NCBI GenBank assembly: GCA_964036665.1
Contig: OZ038532.1
Location: 20,053,037-20,117,036, forward strand
Length of the DNA: 64,000 nucleotides
From: Gordius sp. MW1
Lineage: Eukaryota > Nematomorpha > Gordioida > Gordea > Gordiidae
Reading direction: 5' to 3'
A program made the position numbers and the translations under genes. Shown one piece after another: positions 55,801-64,000 of the stretch; position 1 is the first letter of the stretch, and the number at the start of each line of letters is the position of its first letter. Under the pieces are notes generated by a model. It had not been told where the DNA came from. It saw only the letters and a list, made by a program, of their open reading frames with translations, and searched no databases.

Positions 55801-58800
55801 AACGAAACGACATATAACTAAAAATTTAAAATCTTTGAAATTACTTGAATTTAAACTTCATTTTTTTCTTTATGCAAAATAACGATTTAATTACACAAAA
55901 GGATTATGTGTAATTATGGTTTAAATTGGCATTGACTAATTGAAGGTGCGAAAAGAAGTAAAATAATAATACTGTCTTCTTATATTCATTAAACGCAAAA
56001 GCGTAGTCAAAATTTAAAATCAATGTGGGATGGGCTATGATAGAGGCTTTTAATGAAAGGGAGGTGGTTTTTAATTTATATTATGGATGTGACTACATCA
56101 ATGTTTTGACAAAAATGAAAAAGCATAAAATCCAATATGTATGTATGCATTTTGCCTTATTATAAAATATATCAAATATTCTTTATAAAGGCTTGATTTA
56201 TCAAAGTATTAATAATTTCTTCCAGATGATATATATATTATAGATATGATGTTTGTTAAATTTAGAAAGTGATTTCAAGCGTATTTTACCTATGACAACA
56301 ATTTTCAGGAATAATTGCGATGAAATTAACATATCAAGGGGTAACCCAAAAGTTTCACTTGTCGATATAAAAGTTATTGATAAAAATATTTTGCCAATTC
56401 AAAGATAGAATTTTTTTTGGTTTTATATTGGGTTAAATTAACACAAAATATATGGAAGATAAGGGTTTGCCACAATTTTATTTAATAGCCCTTCACTCCT
56501 TTAATATAAACGATCATTGAATGGGGTATTAGCCTGAAGGTAAATTGTACAAAATTGTTTTTTATAACATCCATACAATAGTTTTCATTTTTTACTGATA
56601 TTTTCGCGGTAAATAGGACACTCTCTTTTTAAGGGTGTTATAAGGTAATAAAAGGGCTAAGTCTGCCCTACCTTTTTACGACGGGTAAAAAAAATTAGTA
56701 AATCTAAATTTGATTATTTAGTTTTTGATAATTTTAATATTCCTCTAATTTTTAATAATTTATTTTTGTTAGACTTCGACAGCTAATTCATAAAAATCAT
56801 GGGCCCATCGTTCTTTAACAAAACTTAAACGAATTTAATCATTCACCAAGTGTAACATAAATATAATACATTCAAAATCTTCACCTTTGGATATTTCGAA
56901 GTTTTGATTAATTAATAATTTAAAAAATATTACATTCAGTAGTTTATGTGTTTTAATCGTATGATTTTTCGCTCTTATGTAAATATCTGAATAATTTGTA
57001 ACTATTACAATAATCATATTACTACATAGGCAAGTTATATATGCTAATTTCATTCGCTACTATTTAAAATATATTATCTATCGTAGATAGGAGTACTGTG
57101 AGTTTAACAAATAAGTTTTAGTCAATCGTTTAAAACAGCACAGTTTTTATTACTTGATTTATGGCAGTTCAAAAGAGCCGACAAGAGCGGTATCCTTTTA
57201 TCAAGGCTCTCGATAAATATTATAGGTTCAACTTGGTCATAATAAATATTTCGGCTGTTTAAATCATTCCCTATTACAAATTGCATAACAGTTGTTCATT
57301 TCTTAACTTTTTATGCTGATGATATTTAATACTAGTTGTTAGCTATAACAAATTTTAAATTAAAAATCAATCTATGTTTGTACAAAAATATTTATAAGCG
57401 ATCATTGGGATGGAAATCATGGGCCTAAGAAAGGAAAAAGCTGATTTTCCTCCTATAAATTCAATTTAAATATAATTGAAAATATCAATGAATAAAATTA
57501 TAAATTTGTTACTCCATAAATCATAAAGAACTCCCAGCTCCCAATTTTAAAGGTTAATAAAAATTTAGTCGTATTATTAAATTAGGACGGGTATTTTCTT
57601 AGACACCGGGCTTAAAATTGTCAAATCTTTTACCTATAATGTAAAAATTGGACAAATGATTTAAAATTTTAGGAAAGAAATCTCCCTTGAATAACATGAT
57701 GGTGGCAAGGGAATAGCCAGGGTAAAGCATAGAGAGAAAAATGCATCTAATTTTTCAATTTTTAAACTTAAAAACATCAATGAGCACTAACCCAAATATT
57801 ACCAAACCCCGGCTAAAAAGCCAGTGCTTGTAATTCAATTGATCTGTATATATTATAAGACAAACCAACCTTGTCTCATATCGTTGTAAAACACGTTGAA
57901 TATGACACATAAAAAATGAGACGATTAATTTCATATGTTCTACTTGTTAAGCTAACTCTCAAAAGGCGTCTAGCCACTTGACTTCCTACTAACTAATACT
58001 GTTTGCTCCACATACGTAACCCATATATTTACATTTTTTGTCATAATATCTTTAATTCTAATAACAATGGCCTGAGGCCATCTTTTCAGTGATCATACAT
58101 ACAGTCTGTGGGCATAAAAAATGCAAAAAATTTTTAGCACCACAAGGCGAGAGAAGCCAAGTTGTCTCGGGAAGAACAAAGCAAAATTACGTTAAAAACT
58201 TTGAGCAAACCCCCCTTAGCTATAATTTTAAGCTTCAAAATCTTTTTGGTGTAGCAAACCTAAGCCATTTTTGGGTTATAATTGCATTTAAATTCGATCA
58301 AAATGATAATAATCAAATGGACACGTTACAAAAAAATTTTTTTATCATTTACCATTAATATTTCTAAAAATACTGATAAATTTTGTCTTCTGCAGGTTAA
58401 CCCTTGAATTTAAAACAGCATGACTGCAGTGTTGTAAAAACGGGAGGGTTTTGTTTGGTCAACCTTTGGTTCAATTAAGACTAAGAGTTGATTGTGGTCT
58501 GTAAAATAAATTTCGACTAAGCCTAGAGGTCGACTAAGAAAAACAGACCTTAAAACCCTGGAAATACCCAAAATGCGGGGAATATGATGATGAAAAGTTT
58601 TGTTAGCATTCGCGCTGATCCTTGAAGCCCTTGGCAGTTAATTGTGAAAAGATAACAAATGATTAAAATGGAGGATTAAACAACGGCCCAATAAAGATAT
58701 TCTGAAATATGCGTTTTTATGGATTTAAAGTTATAGATTTTCTTTATATTGAGGATCCTAATAGGCTTGGACAAATATCGAATTGCAAGGCATTTAAGAG

Positions 58801-59124
58801 ACAGTTTTGAGATATTAGAGACGGGCGAGGTTGATACTTTAAAATTTATATGAAAGTCAAAACAAAATGTATTTGTTTAGGGAAAACGGGATTCACGATA
58901 TCTGTTTTGCAAACCATTTAGATGTTCTCGCGTCTGAATTTAAACTACTGTAGTGTTGGGACCAATTTAAAATGCTAATCTCGATAAACTTTCAGGGATG
59001 GGGTTCCAAACTAACAAATCTAACATGGCTATAGTGCAGTTAAAGCACATAAACGAAACTAGAAACGTAATACAAATTATAGAAACAACACAAAAGCGCC
59101 TAATTTTTTGCGAAGTTATGTATT
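55801..59124. other. Long non-coding stretch
   Basis: About 3.3 kb of AT-rich sequence. The remaining ITFG2 exons are expected between here and 62 kb if the gene is intact, but none could be recognised. Near 58432-58560 is a sequence loosely repeated at the window's right edge (gtaaaaacg, ggtcaacctttggtt). The open frames near 56.9 and 58.2 kb have no support. Confidence 0.35.
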
Positions 59125-59132
59125 ACCCATAG

Positions 59133-59825
59133 TTAGAGCCCTGCACGGGCCGCCCGAAACCCGACCCGGCCCGATTGGGCTTCGGACCGGGCTCGGGGAA
59201 AATTTAATAAAACAATTGGGCCTCGGGCTCGGGTCGCGCTTGATGAGGCGGCCGAACCAATGCCCGAGCCCGATCAAAATTGACTAAAGAAAACTAATCT
59301 TTATAAAGTATGATTTAAACAAACTCAACTCGATATTAAATAATTATCTTCGTACACCATACCTAATAAAGTTTCCAAGCTTAAGCTTTTTCCCCCTGTC
59401 TATTATAATATTTTAACCTAAATTGCAAATCTTATTCTAGTATTTAAATATATTCATAGTAGCTGTTACTTTAGAAATAAAATTAGGAAATATGTAAAAA
59501 AGTTTTTATTTGGAACTGTTAGATAAAATATATTTTATAAAGTTAGATTTCCAGTTTTAAATTATTAATTGAATGAATTGTAGTGAAAATGAAAATTTTA
59601 TTTCAAACTTATCATAGTTGTAAATTAAGAAGTATAATAACAACTTAATGCATTAAAAAAAATTTAAAATAAATTTTTAAAGATTCTTTATTTTAAAGGT
59701 TGGGCTCAGGTCGGGCCAAAAATAAAAATGTCGTTCAGGCTTGGGCCGGGTTCGGGCAAAATAAAAACTGAGACCTCGGGCTCGGGCCGGGCTCGGACAC
59801 AAAAAATTTCATTTTGCAAGGCTCT
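59133..59825. mobile_element. 693-bp hAT-type MITE (TAGAGCCCTGCA ends)
   Basis: The ends are inverted: TTAGAGCCCTGCACGGGCC on the left and TTTGCAAGGCTCT on the right. The flank acccatag occurs exactly on both sides (59125-59132 and 59826-59833), an 8-bp duplication of hAT type. GC-rich subterminal arrays (ccgggctcgggc type) sit inside both ends around an AT-rich middle. No transposase is encoded. The short element at 13231 and the fragment at 9293 share the terminal text. Confidence 0.88.
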
Positions 59826-60161
59826 ACCCATAGTACTTTCATCATCGACATTGGGTGTGTTCAATAAAAGTTTTAAAGGAAAAAGGAAATATTATCAAGA
59901 AGTGAATGTTTTCAGATAAACATGTAAACACAAAAATATCGACTTTCCTAAAAACGAATAGCCTTTCAAACAAATCACTATATAATTTGTATAAAATTTG
60001 ATATATTGGTTTAAGCGTTTACATAACATCTCGAAATTAAAATTAGTCGATATATTTAGCAAGAGGCTTCATATGCATCATTCCTCTTCAATTGTTTCTT
60101 TGAGCGAGGCGAGTCCTGAGTGTCATCTTCCTTGAATTCTATTATAAACAACATACGGTTG

Positions 60162-60335
60162 CATGGGCGTAGCCAGGGGGGGGCAGGGGAGAGCGGCCTT
60201 CCCCCCTAAATGACAAAAAAAAAATTCAATACAAAAACTCTTAAAATTTAAACTAATATGTTTGCCCCCCCCCCTAATTGAACTTAAACAATTTTCGCAC
60301 CCCCCCCCTTAATACAAAACCTGGCTACGCCCATG
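60162..60335. mobile_element. hAT-type MITE of the GGGCGTAGCC family, copy 8
   Basis: 174 bp, CATGGGCGTAGCCAGG to CCTGGCTACGCCCATG. Flanks tacggttg and tacgataa match at 5 of 8 positions. Confidence 0.82.
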
Positions 60336-60449
60336 TACGATAATATAAGTTAAGACTTAGGACATCTCCTTCAGCGCCAAACATATGCAAACGAAACTAA
60401 ATCTATTTCTAACACACTACCCTACACAAGTATATATATTTAAATTACG

Positions 60450-60690
60450 ATTAACAGAAGAAATAAAATTCCGAAATAGCTGTTTTTGACACTAAGATGG
60501 TCAGCTTCTTTAGATATTTGGACGAGGGGTGATGCTCGGCTATCAAGGCCTGACAGCCGTGTTGAAGAGTGATATATTTTACATCTTTTCGAAATAAAGT
60601 GAGAAAAGCGGAATTTGAACCGGTGGGCTCTTGTTCAAAGACAAAGCCTATACCAACTACCCCCCAAGCCCCTAAATTACAATTAAAAGG
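60450..60690 (-). repeat. tRNA-derived SINE-like sequence
   Basis: On the minus strand a tRNA-like head is visible: TAGTTGGTATAGG resembles an RNA polymerase III A box and GGTTCAAATTCC, about 37 bases on, a B box. The anticodon and T arms do not pair well, so it is not a working tRNA. A tail of unknown origin follows to about 60460. It may be a SINE or a lone tRNA relic. Confidence 0.4.
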
Positions 60691-60930
60691 CCGCGTTGAA
60701 TACATTAAGATAAATTTACTTTTATACGTGCGATGGTTGAAATTATTTTGCCTAGAAATTATTGATCACGAGGCAGGGGAACTCGGTTCCATTAGGATGT
60801 AAGCTAGGTTATCGAAGGTGACGTAAACCAGACAAGGCACATTTCCTACCTCTTCGTCATACGCGTAATGCCCTAAAAATTTACAAGATTATGATGGCCA
60901 ATATTAAAAGACACTAATAAAATTTGTAGA

Positions 60931-61074
60931 CATGGGCGTAACCAGGAAGGGGGCTGGGAGGGGCGACTGCCCCTCCCCCTCTAAATCCAAAAATTTGTTT
61001 TTCGAAAAATGATCTTTTTCCCCTTCCCTAAATCATTATTGCTCCCTCTAATTCCAATGCTGGCTACGCCCATG
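60931..61074. mobile_element. hAT-type MITE of the GGGCGTAGCC family, copy 9
   Basis: 144 bp, CATGGGCGTAACCAGG to TGGCTACGCCCATG, flanked exactly by tttgtaga on both sides (60923-60930 and 61075-61082). Confidence 0.9.
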
Positions 61075-61616
61075 TTTGTAGATAAAATAAATTGTTAACA
61101 CGCTAATGTCTATTACCAATATTATGATATCATTTCACAACCAATCTAGTTTCTCTATAGAACCGTTGATCTTGTATTAATTTGTTGGCAAATTGATTAA
61201 AAAAAACAAAGCTTAACTTGTAAATTCATACAATTTCCATGACTAAAACCTGTGAGACGTCAATTTAAAAAATAAACATTAATTTTTTTTTAAATTAGGT
61301 CCATTTGACAATCTTAATATTTTTCCAAAGGCATGCAAGTTCAAATATTTAAAGAGTGTTAAAAGGGAGCTAATTTGCGGGAAGAAAAAAACACAGTAGA
61401 CAATAGATGTTTCTATTGTGTAAGGAGTTTAATAATTTTTCCAAATTTAATGTAATTGATATATAAAAAAATAAAAGTTTATTTTTGACTAACAGCTTAA
61501 AGATGTGCAAGAAGAAGTTTTAATAAGCTCTGAGGAAAACCAAGGGAGTAAGCTGCAATTGGATACAGTGAAAACAATCAATCCCCGATGACCATACTCC
61601 TACACAAAGTAAACAG

Positions 61617-61780
61617 CATGCGCGTAGCCAGGGAGCGGGGGCAGGAAAGGGCGGATGCCCCTCTAAATGCAATTTTTTTATATTTATAAAAATTATGACT
61701 AAAATTTCAAAAAATGATCATTTTGCCCCTCCCTAAATCATAATTGCCCCCCTTTAATCCCAAATCTGGCTACGCCCATG
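61617..61780. mobile_element. hAT-type MITE of the GGGCGTAGCC family, copy 10
   Basis: 164 bp, CATGCGCGTAGCCAGG to TGGCTACGCCCATG. Flanks gtaaacag and gtaaccag match at 7 of 8 positions. Confidence 0.88.
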
Positions 61781-62022
61781 GTAACCAGACTTAATTATAA
61801 CTTTAAAAATTATTGTTCAAAACACACATAATAACATGGTGGTGATTTTTGAATTAAAAAACCCATTATCGTACGATATAGAGTTTTTAAAATCATTTGT
61901 AAAAGAGAAAACTACCTTAAAATGGAGTAAATTTAGTGCAAAAAAACAAAAACATATAAATAGTATAGAGTCCTAAAATTTCATAAAAACTAAACAAATT
62001 TATAGCCCCGATTGCTTCCTAC

Positions 62023-62250
62023 CCCCAGCAAAAGCTCTTATATCCTCGGGGAAAGTGTGTTTGAGCATGAGGATAGTGTCTTGACTTTTTGGCTGTATAA
62101 CGTAGGTAATTCCTGACCACGATGAAAAAACGAATTGTTCCGAACCATCAGCTGTTCCTATTAAGTCGAAACGACAAAGTCCGAATAATTGATGATTTTC
62201 CAACTGAGTGCAAAGTAAGGTTTTATCGTTACACGTTAGCGTAAGGGTAC
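62023..62250 (-). CDS. ITFG2: ITFG2 exon (KICSTOR subunit), downstream of the pair
   Basis: ITFG2 is an FG-GAP/beta-propeller protein of the KICSTOR complex, which holds GATOR1 on lysosomes to restrain mTORC1 when amino acids are low (known for vertebrates). This 228-nt exon encodes TLTLTCNDKTLLCTQLENHQ, LFGLCRFDLIGTADGSEQFV, FSSWSGITYVIQPKSQDTIL and a tail ending EDIRAFAG. Human ITFG2, as recalled, has [34 protein letters not shown] and ENIRAFCAG in the same order. Acceptor TTTTAG before 62250 and donor GGGG|GTAGGA after 62023. A Gly codon is split G|GT with the exon at 63044, and phases agree. The following exon (human YVTFNQKIYVYW) was not found downstream. Confidence 0.9.
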
Positions 62251-63043
62251 CTAAAATTTAGTAAATAGATTTTAATTCATTATTTTCACTCAAGCTAGCA
62301 AGTATAGTAATTTAAAAAACTAAAAAAATTTTATAAAAAAATTTGTCTTAATTCATGGCATTTTATTCGTTTAAAATATAAATATGGAGCTTAATAAATA
62401 CTAAAAGATGGCGAAACTAGTCTCTCCACTTAATTTGCTATATGGTGATTGAGTTAAAATTTTAGAAAGTAATAAATTGTTTGAACACAGCCAAAAAAGA
62501 ATATTATGAATGTTTAGAATTCCCCCCCCCCCTCCATATTTTTCAACGTATTTGAATGGGGAAGTAGTTATTTTTCTCAGTATTTTATGGTATTTGCTCA
62601 GTTTATTTCTATCAAGAGTGCTTATTTTAAACTCTTAACCATTTCTTATTAAAAAGTGATTGTTAATTTATAAAAAAATTTCCATATATTATTTAAATAA
62701 ATGAGTTTCAATTGAGCATTTGAAAATTTTAAAGAGCATTTATAACTCCCTAATTAATGTTTCGTATAACCTATATTTTATTAAATTTCATTAAACAGAA
62801 TTTCTCATTTTAAATATTATTTATATTAAATCGTCTGCTTCACTCTAAATCATTTTCAAAAACTTTGACTTCGTTGCAATTGAATCTACTCTAAGTACAA
62901 TATTACATTTATATCAGACACATTAATATTTTATTCCAATACCGATATATTAACTGCATTGAATAACATAAAATATATGAATTATAATTTTAATCATCAA
63001 AGTCTTATAGCAATATATATTATCTCGATAACAAAAGAATTAC
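62251..63043 (-). other. ITFG2 intron
   Basis: 793 bp, GTAATT donor to TTTTAG acceptor, AT-rich, with a C run near 62522. No inserted element recognised. Confidence 0.8.
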
Positions 63044-63235
63044 CGTCCATCGTGATGAGTGCGGTATAATTCATCCAACATTCATTCGTATCGCCTTGAC
63101 TGCTGGAATGCTTTGACAAGCCACTACAAATTTCGGTGGATACATTCGCGTTTCTAACAGGTTCCATCGGGTTAACCATTACGTATTTAACGTCCAGGAA
63201 GGGCAAAGAGGTAACACCGTTTTTTACGATTTTCC
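63044..63235 (-). CDS. ITFG2: ITFG2 exon, upstream of the pair
   Basis: 192 nt encoding KIVKNGVTSLPFLDVKYVMV, then NPMEPVRNANVSTEICSGLS and NECWMNYTALITMDG. The human protein, as recalled, runs GQVDSLSV ... PELMVSQPG ... NKNVSTHLIGN ... LFALCTLDGTL. The variable loop between MVSQPG and NVST is much shorter here. The donor GACG|GTAATT joins the next exon to give ITMDGTLTL, the FG-GAP-like blade edge. An in-frame stop just upstream and the site ATTTTTGATAAG set the exon start at about 63235; this acceptor is the least certain part. Earlier exons should lie to the right, partly beyond the window. Confidence 0.82.
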
Positions 63236-64000
63236 CTTATCAAAAATTATCATTAAAGCAGGCTGATGAATAGAGGTAATTAGTCGGGCACAAAAGCAAT
63301 TATGGAATTTGGGCTCGGGCGAGGCCGAAAAAAGTAAAGCCAATCAGCGGTCATTAGCTAGCGTAGTTGGGAAAGCAAAATAAAATTATTTTACAGAAGC
63401 ATAAGGCCACAACCATTAAGAACCCGTATAGGTTTCCGCGGCATTTATTCAAAAATTATAAGTTAGACAGGACCGATAGGACAGGAAGGGCAACCAAATG
63501 CGAGCCCATCAATTGCATAAAAATTAAAATTTGTCTAACCTCCGCCAAAATATTATAAATCTTCAGTTCATTTCATTAGAAACGCTTTAACAAATTACAA
63601 AGCTCATAGTTCATTATGGGCGTAGCCAAGGGAAGGCAAAGAAAGGCAGATTCCTTACACACACAAACAATGCATTATTAATAAATCCCTTAATAAAATT
63701 AAAAAACACGTCGGAAGTTGGCTAAAACACTATTAATTAAGCTCAAAACGTTACAACTCTGAATAAATCAAGTTTCTCTAATTTTCGAACGAAAAGCCAC
63801 ACCAAATGTTAGATTTTTTTATCAATTGCTAATTCGTTTAACATCGTAGCCTCCAATGTATTTTAACGATTTATTATAAAGCGATTCTCCCGAACCTAGT
63901 TTTAAGACTCAATTAAAGCTTTCACTAGTATGGTAAAAACGCCTGACTTTAGTATGGTCGACCTTTGGTTTTAGTCGTCTAAAGATAAATAGGCCAAAGG
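63236..64000. other. Probable ITFG2 intron to the window edge
   Basis: Contains one worn MITE end of the GGGCGTAGCC family near 63614 (TATGGGCGTAGCCAAGGG). From about 63930 there is a sequence loosely like 58432-58500. No further exon recognised. Confidence 0.45.

Noticed and set aside
56835-57053. Minus-strand frame of 72 codons as an ITFG2 exon
   Set aside because: The translation does not resemble the expected ITFG2 continuation and has no clear splice sites.
58089-58358. Plus-strand frame of 89 codons as a gene
   Set aside because: No splice context, no recognisable domain, AT-driven composition.
58432-58560. Transposon with cagtgttgtaaaaac end, loosely repeated at 63.93 kb
   Set aside because: The opposite end and a target duplication could not be shown; similarity between the two places is short.
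60590-60675. Complete tRNA gene on the minus strand
   Set aside because: A and B boxes are present, but the T and anticodon arms do not pair properly; kept only as a SINE-like relic.

Overview
This is a eukaryotic, AT-rich, repeat-dominated window from an invertebrate animal. That rests on spliced host exons of two animal genes: MRPL40 (mitochondrial ribosomal protein mL40) and ITFG2 (KICSTOR subunit). It also fits the element mix: Gypsy LTR retrotransposons, Helitrons, hAT-type MITEs and hammerhead-bearing repeats. The species cannot be named from the sequence. There are no bacterial features.

Layout. 0.55-4.56 kb: a fairly young Gypsy element (A) with 131-bp LTRs and a 5-bp target duplication. 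5.4-8.5 kb: the last three exons of MRPL40 on the minus strand, with a polyadenylation signal. 8.5-17.8 kb: non-coding, holding Helitron-like ends, hAT-type MITEs, and a 3.17-kb inverted-repeat element whose 227-bp derivative lies at 10.07 kb. 17.9-32.6 kb: a nest of Gypsy elements. An old relative of element A (B) holds two inserted Gypsy remnants (C, D) in its body and a very young Gypsy element (E, 5.5 kb) in its 3' LTR. 32.9-37.4 kb: tandem repeats of about 118 and 128 bp, split by a Helitron helicase fragment and a much reduced Gypsy remnant (F). 37.5-42.7 kb: a second, larger copy of the inverted-repeat element, swollen by internal minisatellites. 43-49 kb: small tandem repeats, a roughly 0.8-kb palindromic element with two head-to-head hammerhead ribozyme motifs, and a satellite carrying tRNA-like B boxes. 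51.2-51.9 kb: the last two exons of an unrecognised minus-strand gene. 53.6-61.8 kb: a run of hAT-type MITEs. 62.0-63.2 kb: two exons of ITFG2 on the minus strand.

The host genes are unrelated in function: mitochondrial translation for MRPL40 and nutrient signalling to mTORC1 for ITFG2. They share only small exons set in repeat-filled introns. The most interesting signals are the paired hammerhead motifs in a palindromic element, the parent-derivative pair of the 3.17-kb element, and a small zinc-knuckle reading frame kept downstream of pol in two Gypsy fossils. All alignments were made by eye; no search or folding program was run.
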